DNA of 64,000 nt from contig NZ_OLKL01000014.1 of the NCBI RefSeq assembly GCF_900291015.1, forward strand, positions 133,834 through 197,833, written 5' to 3'. The DNA comes from Pseudomonas persica. GTDB taxonomy: Bacteria > Pseudomonadota > Gammaproteobacteria > Pseudomonadales > Pseudomonadaceae. Both the position numbers and the translations under genes were made by a program. Position 1 is the stretch's first letter. Every line of letters begins with the position of its first letter. Shown here one piece after another: positions 19,322 through 28,261 of this stretch. A model generated the notes under the pieces. That model ran no database searches, was not told the origin of the DNA, and saw only the letters and a list, made by a program, of their open reading frames with translations.

Positions 19322-21376
19322 TCAGAACATCGAAACCTGGTTGCGCTGTGCCTGCTTGAGGAAGTTGGTCAATTCACGGGCCGACAGCGGCTTGCTGTAG
19401 TGGTAGCCCTGGCCCTCGTGGCAGCCCTGGGCGACGATGTAGGTTTCCTGTTCGACGGTTTCCACACCTTCAGCGATCACCTGCATCCCCAGGCTCTTGC
19501 CCAGCTGGATGATGGCGCGCACGATGGTGGCGTCGTCATCGTCGTCCAGCAGGTCCTGGACGAAGCTCTTGTCGATCTTGATCTTGTCCAGCGGTAGCGA
19601 TTTCAGGTAGCTGAGCGACGAGTAGCCGGTGCCGAAGTCGTCGATGGCAATCAGTGCTCCGGAGCGGCGCAGGCTCAGCAGGTGCTGGGCAGCGGTGCTG
19701 ATGTCTTCCATCAGGCCGGTCTCGGTGACTTCCAGCTCCAGGCTGCGTGGCGGCAGGCGGTAGGCCTGCAGCAGGTTGTTGACCACCCGCGGCAGTTCGT
19801 TGTGGTGCAGCTGCACGGTGGACAGGTTGACCGCCATGCGCAGTTCGCTGAAGCCCACGTCGTGCCATTCGCGCAGTTGCCGGCAGGCCTGGTCGAGCAC
19901 CCATTCGCCGATGCCGATGATGCTGCCGTTCTGTTCGGCGAGGGGGATGAACTGGTCGGGCGGCACCATACCCAGCTCCGGGTGCTGCCAGCGCAGCAGT
20001 GCCTCGACCCCGACCACGCTGTGGTCGCGGTAGCTGATCTGCGGCTGGTACACCAGGTACAGCTGGTTGCGCGGCAGGGCTTCGCGCAGGTCCTTTTCCA
20101 GCTCGCGACGGCGGCGCATCTCGCTGTCGACGCTGGCGATGTAGAACTGGTAGCGGTTGCGCGAACGGGCCTTGGCCAGGGTCATGGTCTGTTCGGCTTT
20201 CTGCAGCAGCTTCTCGGTGCTGTTGCCGTCTTCGGGGAACAAGGTGATGCCGATGGTGGCGCGCAGGCGGATCTGCCGGTGGTGGTCGAGGTCGAACGGC
20301 ACTTCCAGGTCGTCGAGGATGCTCTGCGCCAGTTCGGCGGCTTCGTAGGGCTGCTCGATATTGGCCTGCACCAGGGCGAACTGGTCACCGCCCAGCCGTG
20401 CCAGGGCGCCCAGGCGGCCGCTGTGGGCGCGCAGGCGATCGGCCAGGGCCAGCAGCAGCTGGTCGCCGACCTGGTAGCTGAACTGCTCGTTGATGCCCTT
20501 GAAGTCGTCCAGGCCCACGCACAGCACCGCCACGCGGTGTTGCAGGCGGCCGCCGTCGACGAGGATCTTGTCCAGTTGCTGCTGTAGCTGCTGGCGGTTG
20601 GGCAGGCCGGTGAGAAAGTCGTACTGGGCCATGCGTTGCAGACTGTTTTCCGCCTCGTGGCGCAGGTGGGTGTTGCGTTCGATCGAGGCCAGCAGCTGGT
20701 TGGCGGTGTTCACCCACAGACCCAGCTCGTTCTTCTCGTGGCCCTTGAGCAGCGGCAGCTGGTGCTGGCTGGGGCGGTCGGGGTTGATCTGGGTGAGGTG
20801 CTCGATGATCTTCGATAGCGGTTTGGTCAGCAGCCAGTGATAGACCAGGTACAGCACCAGGCCCATGGCCAGGGCCCGCAGCACGCCGGAAATGAAGATG
20901 ATCACGGCGTTGATCAGAAAGTCTTCGCCGTAGGACGAGGTGTCGAGGGTGATGCTCAGGTCGCCGTAGTACTCGCTGTAGGGGCCGCGGCCGACCAGTT
21001 GCGTGGTGTAGGTGCGTTCCTGGCCGAGGATCAGGTCGGTCAGCCAGCGCATGGACATTTCCTGCAGCGGGCGGGATTTTTCTGCCAGCATGGTTTCGTT
21101 GGGGTGGCCGATGGAGGCCATGCGTACCGATTCGTCCTGGAACAGGCCTTCCATTACCTGCATGCCCATTTCGCGGTCGAGGCTGTACACCGCCTGGGTC
21201 GAGGGGTCGCGGAACATGTCGAGGATGCGCTGGGCATCGTTGTTCACGGCCTGGCGGGTCTTGTAGGTGTCATAGATGATTTGCGCACAGCTGAGCACGA
21301 CACCGACCGCCAGCGCCGACAGCAGCACGACCCTGAGCAACTTGACCGACAAGCTGTTCCGCAATTCCAGCTTCAA
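19322..21376 (-). CDS. bifA: BifA c-di-GMP phosphodiesterase
   Basis: A 684-aa inner-membrane protein: TM1 about 11-32, periplasmic sensor region to about 155, TM2 about 155-180, HAMP-like linker, degenerate GGDEF with GGDQF at 329-333, then an intact EAL domain (EALLRW, E458). BifA lowers c-di-GMP and promotes biofilm dispersal and swarming. I favour a TTG start at 21376, because AAGGA lies 7 nt upstream and the protein then begins KLELRNSLSVKLLRV like homologues. An ATG at 21409 lacks a good ribosome site. The protein's run of five aspartates (LLDDDDDATI) is in the EAL domain. Confidence 0.92.
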   Translation of the reverse strand: MKLELRNSLSVKLLRVVLLSALAVGVVLSCAQIIYDTYKTRQAVNNDAQRILDMFRDPSTQAVYSLDREMGMQVMEGLFQDESVRMASIGHPNETMLAEKSRPLQEMSMRWLTDLILGQERTYTTQLVGRGPYSEYYGDLSITLDTSSYGEDFLINAVIIFISGVLRALAMGLVLYLVYHWLLTKPLSKIIEHLTQINPDRPSQHQLPLLKGHEKNELGLWVNTANQLLASIERNTHLRHEAENSLQRMAQYDFLTGLPNRQQLQQQLDKILVDGGRLQHRVAVLCVGLDDFKGINEQFSYQVGDQLLLALADRLRAHSGRLGALARLGGDQFALVQANIEQPYEAAELAQSILDDLEVPFDLDHHRQIRLRATIGITLFPEDGNSTEKLLQKAEQTMTLAKARSRNRYQFYIASVDSEMRRRRELEKDLREALPRNQLYLVYQPQISYRDHSVVGVEALLRWQHPELGMVPPDQFIPLAEQNGSIIGIGEWVLDQACRQLREWHDVGFSELRMAVNLSTVQLHHNELPRVVNNLLQAYRLPPRSLELEVTETGLMEDISTAAQHLLSLRRSGALIAIDDFGTGYSSLSYLKSLPLDKIKIDKSFVQDLLDDDDDATIVRAIIQLGKSLGMQVIAEGVETVEQETYIVAQGCHEGQGYHYSKPLSARELTNFLKQAQRNQVSMF

Positions 21377-21426
21377 TGGGGTTTCCTTAATCCATGCGCA
21401 TGGCATCATTTTGCCATCAACGATGA

Positions 21427-21461
21427 CGATACACTATCGGCCGACCATTAGTAGTGTATCG
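21427..21461. promoter_or_regulatory. 10-bp perfect inverted repeat upstream of bifA
   Basis: CGATACACTA (21427-21436) and TAGTGTATCG (21452-21461) form a perfect dyad with a 15-bp centre, about 50-85 bp upstream of the bifA start. It could bind a dimeric regulator or form a hairpin. I cannot name the factor. Confidence 0.55.
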
Positions 21462-21578
21462 GTTGCCTGACCCCGCAACTTGAATGCGCTGTATCAATCT
21501 TCCAGAGGTTTGATGTTAGCGTGGTATGCGGGTTGAGCAAGCATTTTGCGGGTGGGGCGCAGGTGAAAACTGTGCAGG

Positions 21579-21680
21579 CCACTTCGCGGGCAAGCCCGCC
21601 CCCCACAGGCATTGCACATTCTTCGAACAGTGTAAAGCCTGTGGGAGCGGACCGGGATTTGCTCGCCGCTGGAGAAGCGG
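21579..21680. repeat. Degenerate REP pair
   Basis: CTTCGCGGGCAAGCCCGCCC and a partly decayed inverse (TGTGGGAGCGGACCGGGATT) lie in the 426-bp gap between bifA and the dioxygenase gene. Apart from this and the dyad, I see nothing else in that gap. Confidence 0.55.
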
Positions 21681-21802
21681 ACGGATCCCAGCGATGAAAG
21701 GCAACCACCTGTGTACGCATGCAGACGAGCACAGCATCCGCCATCAGGCAGGCACTGTGAAGGCACGCGTTATCGGGCAGTTACAGTAGTGCGGGGAAAG
21801 GG

Positions 21803-22771
21803 TTATTGGCGATTGGCACTGCTGGCCGGCCATTGTTCAAGTTCGGCACAGGGCGGGGTCAGGAACATGTCCGACTGAAACCGAATCCCGCAACTGTAAT
21901 CGATGAAGGCAGGCGCGTTCTCGGCGGCGGCAATATTGTATTTCTGGAACGGCAACATGGCCCTGCGCACCGGCGACTGGTTGAGAATATTCTTGAATAC
22001 CATGCTGGTGTCATCGGCAATCCACAGCCGACGGACTTTTCTTTTCATGTTGCCGTCAGTGAACTGGTGGCGTGCGTGCAATACTCGCAAGTTGTCCATG
22101 ACCAGGATTTCGCCGGGTTCCAGGCTAATGTTGGTGATGTAGTCCGGGTTGGTTGAATATTTATCCTGGATATACTGGAAGGCGGAACTGGCCCATTCCG
22201 GACTGAACGCAGTGCTGTCATAGCGGTAGCGAATACGCAGTTTGTTCTCGTTGACCTTTTCGAAGACAGAACAATCGATCGACAGCAGGTCATCACGGCA
22301 GTACGTGACACTGCCACTGGTCATCAGGATCTTCAGGATGTCGGGATGATTCACCAGCAGGTCATTATAAATGCGTTGCCCATCCACCAGGAAGTTGTCA
22401 CCGCCAAACTGCGGTTTGGAAACGCACTGCAGAATGACGTATTTGGGCGGGGTAATCTTCCTGGCAACCCCATCGATATACGCCATGCCATTGAGGAACG
22501 AGCCATCCGTATGGGGATAGAAGTCGCTCGACAGTTCGCCGTGGTAGTCGTCCCTGAACGCTTGCCAGTCCTTGTTGATCGGATCGCCGCCGCCGACCAC
22601 GCCAGTCTTGTCGGATTTGGTATGGAACTGGATCAGGCCGAACCGGCCTGCCACCGCGCGAAAGGCCTCGAGCGAATCGTCCTCGGGGTTGATTACGCAA
22701 TATCCATGTTCATGAAGAAAAGTCGAGATCCCCTGGGTGTCCTTGGAATCAAACTTTTTACGCGCGATCAT
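21803..22771 (-). CDS. TauD/TfdA-like Fe(II)/2-oxoglutarate dioxygenase
   Basis: A 322-aa protein with the double-stranded beta-helix metal triad pattern: HTD at 87-89 (H87, D89) and distal H232 within VLHARHQF, followed by a basic RKVRR segment that could bind the 2-oxoglutarate carboxylate. It is closest in feel to the gamma-butyrobetaine-hydroxylase/clavaminate-synthase-like branch rather than to taurine dioxygenase proper. The start follows AAGGAG. It lies 29 bp after a TSUP transporter gene on the same strand and is probably cotranscribed. GC is lower than the backbone (30 of 60 in 22141-22200). Substrate unknown. Confidence 0.78.
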   Translation of the reverse strand: MIARKKFDSKDTQGISTFLHEHGYCVINPEDDSLEAFRAVAGRFGLIQFHTKSDKTGVVGGGDPINKDWQAFRDDYHGELSSDFYPHTDGSFLNGMAYIDGVARKITPPKYVILQCVSKPQFGGDNFLVDGQRIYNDLLVNHPDILKILMTSGSVTYCRDDLLSIDCSVFEKVNENKLRIRYRYDSTAFSPEWASSAFQYIQDKYSTNPDYITNISLEPGEILVMDNLRVLHARHQFTDGNMKRKVRRLWIADDTSMVFKNILNQSPVRRAMLPFQKYNIAAAENAPAFIDYSCGIRFQSDMFLTPPCAELEQWPASSANRQ

Positions 22772-22800
22772 TTCAAACTCCTTGTTTGAATGGATGAAGC

Positions 22801-23538
22801 TCAGACGTTTTGAATAAAGTGGTCCAAAATCATTTTCAAACCGAAGAACGTCACCCCGGCTTTAAGCAGGATGGCGCCAACACGTTGCGATATTCGATTT
22901 CGAAGAAAGCCGCCCAGGTAGGAACCGGCGATGGAGGCGGTGATCATGATGATGATCAACTGGGCATAGTCCATGAAGGCGAAGCCGGCAAAGACAAAGG
23001 CAGCTACTTTCAGGCCGTGCAATACACTCATCTGCATGGCGTGGGTGACGATGACCTGATCCTTGTTGATGTTCATCCTCATCAGGATCGGTTGGGAAAT
23101 AAGCCCGGTGACGGCAACGAACAGTGATAGAAACGTTTGCAGGAAGCCAACGATGGCAAAGTTTTTCAGGACAAAGCCGAGCGAGGCGACCAGCTTGGTC
23201 CAGGTAATCGCCAGGATGAAGATGCCGAGAATCAACGACAGGTACTTTTCCGGGAAATGCCCAATGAAGAAGTAACCGATGGCTGCCCCTGAAAGGCAGC
23301 CGATGACATAACGCGGGAGAATCTCGATTTTTGCGTGCTTGTAATCGAAGGCGAAGCGGCTGCCGTTGCTGACCATCTGAATCAGGCCATGCACCGGCAC
23401 AACGGCAGAAATGGGCAGGAACTGCGGCATGACTGCCAATAGGCCAATCCCGCCGCCTACGCCGATAGCGGCAGTCATCAAAGAAGTTAGAAAGCTGACG
23501 CCCACCAAAACATATAGGCCAGCGGATAGTTCAAACAT
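22801..23538 (-). CDS. TSUP (TauE/SafE) family anion exporter
   Basis: A 245-aa integral membrane protein with about eight hydrophobic segments and the N-terminal TAAIGVGGGIGLLAVM glycine-rich motif of TauE/SafE proteins, which move sulfite, sulfonates or other small organic anions. ATG 23538 is preferred over a GTG two codons upstream because AGGAG then sits 6 nt away. GC is low (29 of 60 in 23041-23100). The pairing with a TauD-like dioxygenase suggests it handles that enzyme's product or substrate, which is an inference. Confidence 0.82.
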   Translation of the reverse strand: MFELSAGLYVLVGVSFLTSLMTAAIGVGGGIGLLAVMPQFLPISAVVPVHGLIQMVSNGSRFAFDYKHAKIEILPRYVIGCLSGAAIGYFFIGHFPEKYLSLILGIFILAITWTKLVASLGFVLKNFAIVGFLQTFLSLFVAVTGLISQPILMRMNINKDQVIVTHAMQMSVLHGLKVAAFVFAGFAFMDYAQLIIIMITASIAGSYLGGFLRNRISQRVGAILLKAGVTFFGLKMILDHFIQNV

Positions 23539-23728
23539 TGTCACTCCTGTCTGATTGACATGAATTCAAGCGGGCACTTCTGTACCGCAGTTGCTCGTTG
23601 CTGTTTGTGGCGCGCACGCAGCCACCCGACGGCGCACGGCGCGCCATCGGCTGTCGATGATTGGTTGATAGCGGGTATGTCAGCGCCTGGCTTTCAGTGC
23701 CGAGCAGCGCCTTTACGCAGCGGGTGCG

Positions 23729-26185
23729 CTATTTTTCCGGCAGCGCCCAGGCAATGATGCTGTCACCCAGCTTGGTCGGAATCCGGTCATGCCCGCCGAC
23801 CACGGCAACAACGTACTGCCGCCCTTCGCTCATGTAGGTCAGGGGCGAAGCCTGGTTGCCGGCCGGTAGGCGCTCCTCCCACAGCAATTCACCACTTTCG
23901 CTGTTGTAGGCGCGCATGAAACGGTCGATGGCAGCGCCAATGAAGGTCACGCCTCCTGCTGTAGCCACGCCAGTGGCGTCGCTCGGTGTGCCGATTTCGA
24001 AGCGCAGTTTCGAGGCGATGCCCAAGGGCCCACTGTCATAGCCGGTGCCGAACGGGCGGCTCCAGCGCACTTCACGTGTGCGCAGGTCGATAGCGGAGAT
24101 GAACCCCCAGGGTGGTGCGATGCACGGCTGTTCCAGCGCTGACATCCATGGGTCCTTGATTGCCCCGAACGGCAGACCGGCCTGGACGCGGAACCCCTGG
24201 TTATTGCCCGGCGACTCCTGGAACGACTTGGCATTGATCGCATCGAGCTGCTCCCGTGGAACCAGCCCCTGCATGTACGGCAGCCGCTGGTTGTTGATGA
24301 TCAGCAGGCCTCGTTGCAGGTCCACCATCACCCCGCCCCAGTTCAGGCCGCCGTGATGGCCGGGGAAGATCAGGCTTTGCTGGCCGACCACCGGTGGCGT
24401 AAAGATCCCTTCGTAACGCGCCTGGCGAAACTCGATGCGGCATTGCAACTGATCGAACGGCGTCAGGCCCCAGGCATTGGTTTCGTTCAGCACTTCCGGG
24501 GTTTTCGATGGGCGGCCCATGGTGCTCGGCATGCCCGGTGACAGCGGCTGCGTGGCCGCGGTGTAGTCCCCAGGGGCCGTGCCTTGCGGGACGGCAGCCT
24601 GCACGACATCGACCAGCGGTTCGCCGGTGGCGCGGTCGAGGACGAACAACTGGCCTGATTTGGTGGCTTGAATGACTGCCGGGCGTGGGCCGCTGCTCGT
24701 GGGGAAATCGATCAGCGCCGGTTGTGGGCTCAGGTCGTAGTCCCAGAGGTCGTGATGGACGGTCTGGAAATGCCATTTGACCTTGCCGGTGAGCGCATCC
24801 AGGGCCACCAGTGAAGAGCTGAACTTGTCTTCCTGTTCGGTACGTGTACCGCCATAGAAGTCGCCTGCAGCATTGCCGGTGGTGATGTAGACCAGCCCCA
24901 GTTCGTCGTCGGCGGAAATCGGCGCCCATGAGTTGGGCGTGCTGAGCGTATAGGTTTCATCGGCGTCGGCAGGCGCAGTGCTGTCGGGGCGACCGAGGTC
25001 CCAGGCCCACTTCTGTTTGCCGCTGACTGCGTCGTAGGCGCGAACCACACCTGACGGCGCCGGGCGCACATCCGAGTCAAGCACCCGGCCACCGGTAATG
25101 ACCACACCGCGGATTACCAATGGTGCAGAAGTGATGCCGGTGGAGCCTTTGCGGAACGTGCCCAGGCCGTCCTTGAGGTCGGCAAAGCCTGCCGTGCCGA
25201 AATCTGGGCAGGCCTGCCCGGTGAGCGCATCAACTGCACCCAGGCGGATGTCGTTGGTGCCCCAGATGATGCGTTTGGCGCACAGGCCACTGGCATTGGG
25301 TACTTCGTAGTACGAGACACCACGGCAATAGGCACCACCGTTGGCGAAATAGTCCGGGTCGACTTTCGAGTCGTAGCGCCAGTTCTCTTTGCCGGTAGTG
25401 GCGCTCAACGAAATGATGATTTGCTTGGGCGTGCAGGTATACAGCGAGTCGCCAACCTTGATTGGCGTGGCCTCGTTCAGATACTTGGTTTTTTCGCCAG
25501 GCTGTTTCACATCGCCATGATGATACTCCCAGGCCTTGACCAGGCCGGAAACGTTGCTTGGGGTAATCTGCGCCGCAGCGGAATAGTGGTTGCCGAGGTT
25601 GGAGCCGGCATAGGCGGTCCAGTTGGTCTTGTCGTGCGACGCGGCGACATTGGCGTCCGGTGAGGTCACCGTACTGCGGCTGAAGGGTTGCTGTGTATGC
25701 GCGGTGATAGCGGGCGAGTCGGCCAGGTGAACGGTGTTGGGGAAGAACAGCGGTGTCAGGATGGTGGCCGCCATCAGCAGCGGCAGCCCCCCCATGATGC
25801 TGAAATACAGTGCCTTGTTGACTTTGGCAAAGTCGCGCCGGACAAGAGGCCAGAAGGCCAGAAAGATCACACTGAGAAGTACCAGCCATGCCAGACGTGG
25901 GATATAGGCCCAGCCGTTGTAGCCGGATTCCCAGATTGCCCAGCCGTAGGTGGCCAGGGATGCTGCACCGTAGAGATAGATGCCGAGCGACTTCTTCAGG
26001 CCCATGAGTGCGGCTGACAGCAGCAATGCGGTACCCATCATTGCGTAGTAAGGCGAGCCGCCGGCACTGACCAGCGTGCTTCCCTGACAGGCCAGCGTCA
26101 GGCCAAGCAGGGCCAGCAGAATCGTGTACACCCCGAACAGCAGGCTGGAGACCCCCGTCCCGTTAGCCAACGTTCCTTGTTTCAT
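23729..26185 (-). CDS. Membrane-bound PQQ-dependent dehydrogenase (glucose/quinate/shikimate family)
   Basis: An 818-aa quinoprotein: four or five N-terminal transmembrane helices (about 13-135) that bind ubiquinone, then a periplasmic eight-bladed propeller with the W-motifs and the HHDLWDYDLSPQP, ATKSGQLFVLDR and PFGTGYDSGPLG regions typical of mGDH and quinate dehydrogenase. It oxidises a sugar or cyclic polyol in the periplasm and feeds electrons to the quinone pool. I chose ATG 26185 because AGGGA lies 8 nt upstream; a GTG 10 codons earlier is possible. It lies upstream of the TSUP gene with a 190-bp gap. Which substrate it uses cannot be read from the sequence. Confidence 0.88.
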   Translation of the reverse strand: MKQGTLANGTGVSSLLFGVYTILLALLGLTLACQGSTLVSAGGSPYYAMMGTALLLSAALMGLKKSLGIYLYGAASLATYGWAIWESGYNGWAYIPRLAWLVLLSVIFLAFWPLVRRDFAKVNKALYFSIMGGLPLLMAATILTPLFFPNTVHLADSPAITAHTQQPFSRSTVTSPDANVAASHDKTNWTAYAGSNLGNHYSAAAQITPSNVSGLVKAWEYHHGDVKQPGEKTKYLNEATPIKVGDSLYTCTPKQIIISLSATTGKENWRYDSKVDPDYFANGGAYCRGVSYYEVPNASGLCAKRIIWGTNDIRLGAVDALTGQACPDFGTAGFADLKDGLGTFRKGSTGITSAPLVIRGVVITGGRVLDSDVRPAPSGVVRAYDAVSGKQKWAWDLGRPDSTAPADADETYTLSTPNSWAPISADDELGLVYITTGNAAGDFYGGTRTEQEDKFSSSLVALDALTGKVKWHFQTVHHDLWDYDLSPQPALIDFPTSSGPRPAVIQATKSGQLFVLDRATGEPLVDVVQAAVPQGTAPGDYTAATQPLSPGMPSTMGRPSKTPEVLNETNAWGLTPFDQLQCRIEFRQARYEGIFTPPVVGQQSLIFPGHHGGLNWGGVMVDLQRGLLIINNQRLPYMQGLVPREQLDAINAKSFQESPGNNQGFRVQAGLPFGAIKDPWMSALEQPCIAPPWGFISAIDLRTREVRWSRPFGTGYDSGPLGIASKLRFEIGTPSDATGVATAGGVTFIGAAIDRFMRAYNSESGELLWEERLPAGNQASPLTYMSEGRQYVVAVVGGHDRIPTKLGDSIIAWALPEK

Positions 26186-26397
26186 TGCAATCATCCCTGT
26201 GTGATTCGGTGCCACAGTGCGTCCGAGCGGCGCGCATAATTGCTTATTCTTTCAATGAAATACAATAAGTGGCGCGAAATTTACTCCTGGCGCTGAATCT
26301 CAGGGTTGTTTTGTATCTTGCGTGAAAAGAAGGCAATGTCTAAGCTGCCTTCCCTGATCTGAACGCGCGGGTAATGAAAGGTAGGCGGGGGAAGGGG

Positions 26398-27300
26398 TTA
26401 CGCCTGCTGGCTTTCCAGCAAGGCATCCTGACGGGTCTTGAGCCGGCCGACTTCGTCCAGATGTTTCCAGAGAAACTGAGCGGCTTCTTCACGCCGACCG
26501 GACTCGATCAAGTCGAGCAGGTGCAGGTGCTCCAGGCATTGCGTCATCAGGCGACTGCGGTCGACGTTGGCTTTGTAGCTCATGAAGCGTCTGAGCTGGT
26601 TTTGCCGGCGTATGGCATCTATGAAGAAGAGATTGCCCGAGCACTGCACGATCATTTCGTGAAACTGGGCGCCAATTTCGAACAGTTGGGCACGTGACAG
26701 CTGGTGAATTTCGCCGTCGAGCATGGCCTGCTGTTGCTCTCGGGCTTTGGCAAATGCGGCCTGGTTGACCTTGTAGCCTGGCTCGCGCAGTGCGGCCGGC
26801 TCGATGGCCATGCGGAAGCGGTAGCTCTGGATGTGGGTCTGGGCGTTGTGTACGAATTCGTTAAGGCTCCAGCCTTGCCCGGGCTTGCGCTCGACCATGG
26901 CTTCGCTGGCCAGCCGGTTGAGGACCTTGAGCAGTTGCCCGCGGGGCACGGAGTAGCGTCGCAGTAATTGGGCCTCAAAGAATTCGGCAGGGACTTCCCC
27001 GCTGAGGATGTCGTCCACCACGCGCAGGTAGAAGTCTTCGAATGGGTCGCAGGTGGGCGGTACAGTGGTTTCCTGGATCTGCCCGGCGTCCTGTTTCAGA
27101 AAGTAGCCGCGATTGGGCTCCTGCACCGCGATGTTCCACTCGGCGAGCAGGGCAAATACCCTGCGAATGGGGGAGCGGGAGACATCGAAGGCTTGGGCGA
27201 AGGTCTGCTCGCGCAATGGCTCGCCGGCCTTCATCGACCGGGCGCGGATCATCTCGATGACGCGAGGGGCCAACTGCAGGGCGAGATCTTTCTTTATCAC
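26398..27300 (-). CDS. GntR-family regulator with two winged-helix domains
   Basis: A 300-aa protein. Residues about 5-70 form a GntR winged helix (FAQAFDVSRSPIRRVFALL), residues about 85-150 look like a second winged helix (LLRRYSVPRGQLLKVLNRL), and about 155-290 is an alpha-helical FCD-like effector domain. Most FadR/GntR proteins are 220-250 aa with one winged helix, so this is a longer variant. The start is a GTG at 27300 with only a weak ribosome site. It is divergent from the Hyi-like gene (93-bp gap) and codirectional with the PQQ dehydrogenase, making it the likely regulator of the cassette. Confidence 0.8.
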   Translation of the reverse strand: MIKKDLALQLAPRVIEMIRARSMKAGEPLREQTFAQAFDVSRSPIRRVFALLAEWNIAVQEPNRGYFLKQDAGQIQETTVPPTCDPFEDFYLRVVDDILSGEVPAEFFEAQLLRRYSVPRGQLLKVLNRLASEAMVERKPGQGWSLNEFVHNAQTHIQSYRFRMAIEPAALREPGYKVNQAAFAKAREQQQAMLDGEIHQLSRAQLFEIGAQFHEMIVQCSGNLFFIDAIRRQNQLRRFMSYKANVDRSRLMTQCLEHLHLLDLIESGRREEAAQFLWKHLDEVGRLKTRQDALLESQQA

Positions 27301-27393
27301 AGGCTGTATTCCGAATGGTTATCTTCAGTCGATCCAGCAGATTCGGGTCGGACTGGGGGCAGGAAAATACCACACACGGATGGATCTATACGC

Positions 27394-28143
27394 ATGCTCA
27401 AATTCAATGCTCATCTCGGCTTCCAGTTCAATGAACTGCCTTTTCTGCAGCGTATCGAAGCCGCTGCCGCCGCCGGATTTCGTGCGGTGGAATTCCCGTC
27501 GCCCTATGAATTCGATGCGAGTTTGTTGGCTGATCAACTGGCGCAATATGGGTTGCCATTGGTCCAGTTCGCTGCGCCGGCTGGCGTTTCCAAGGGTATT
27601 GCCGCGGTGGCAGGCAAGGAGCCCGAGTTCCGTGACGGGTTACGCCAGGCCGTCAGCTATGCCCGCGCACTGGCGTGTGCGGATGTGCACCTGATGTCCG
27701 GGGTAACCCACGAGGATGGCGCCGACAAGGTGTATGCGAGCAACCTGGACTATGCCGTGAAGTATTTTGAAGACCAGGGGCTGCGGCCATTGATCGAGGT
27801 GATCTGCACGCAGGCAATGCCGGGGTATTACATGTCCGACTTCGGCAAGGCGCAGCGGGTGCTGGAGGCGCATCCCGGTATGGGGCTGATCCTTGATCTT
27901 TATCATGCACAGTTGCTGACCGGAAATGCTGCCGATGTGCTGGCGCAGTTCTTTGAGCGGACAGTGCATGTGCAGGTGGCCGACTGCCCGGGGCGGCATC
28001 AGCCGGGGACGGGGCAGATGGATGTTGCAGGGTTGCTGGCGGCGCTGGAGCAGCGCGGGTATGCAGGGTGGGTTGGATGTGAGTATCGGCCTACGGGTGC
28101 CACTGTAGATAGCCTTGGCTGGCTTGATCGGTACGTTTCCTGA
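27394..28143 (+). CDS. Hydroxypyruvate isomerase-like TIM-barrel protein (Hyi/OtnI)
   Basis: A 249-aa sugar-isomerase/AP-endonuclease-2-fold protein. Metal and catalytic positions of the Hyi family are present: E135 (LIEVICTQ), D168 (LILDLYHAQ), Q194 (HVQVADCPGRHQPG) and E230 (GWVGCEYRP). Family members interconvert hydroxypyruvate with tartronate semialdehyde or isomerise related 2-keto acids (OtnI). ATG 27394 is preceded only by GGATGGA; frames opening further upstream run through the antisense of the GntR gene and are rejected. Codon use becomes more G-rich toward the 3' end. Confidence 0.82.
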   Translation: MLKFNAHLGFQFNELPFLQRIEAAAAAGFRAVEFPSPYEFDASLLADQLAQYGLPLVQFAAPAGVSKGIAAVAGKEPEFRDGLRQAVSYARALACADVHLMSGVTHEDGADKVYASNLDYAVKYFEDQGLRPLIEVICTQAMPGYYMSDFGKAQRVLEAHPGMGLILDLYHAQLLTGNAADVLAQFFERTVHVQVADCPGRHQPGTGQMDVAGLLAALEQRGYAGWVGCEYRPTGATVDSLGWLDRYVS

Positions 28144-28178
28144 AAATACGGCGTCCTGGCCCCTCGCATGCCCCGAAA

Positions 28179-28213
28179 AAAAATCCGATACCAGAGGACT
28201 GGCATCGGATTTT
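28179..28213 (-). terminator. sodB terminator
   Basis: On the minus strand an ATCCGAT...ATCGGAT stem ends in a run of eight T's. A further GC-rich hairpin (CCCCGGCGCCACGCCGGGG, 28219-28239) precedes it. It separates sodB from the convergent Hyi-like gene. Confidence 0.85.
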
Positions 28214-28261
28214 CGAAGAGCCCCGGCGTGGCGCCGGGGTTCTGTCTCAAGGCTGGATGAC

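Noticed and set aside
26260..26316. ATACAA (26260) and TTGTAT (26311) as a GntR operator
   Set aside because: 45-bp separation and AT-rich context make chance likely.
21377..28261. Mobile element borders around the accessory cassette
   Set aside because: No transposase, integrase, tRNA end or clear direct repeats were seen at the edges.
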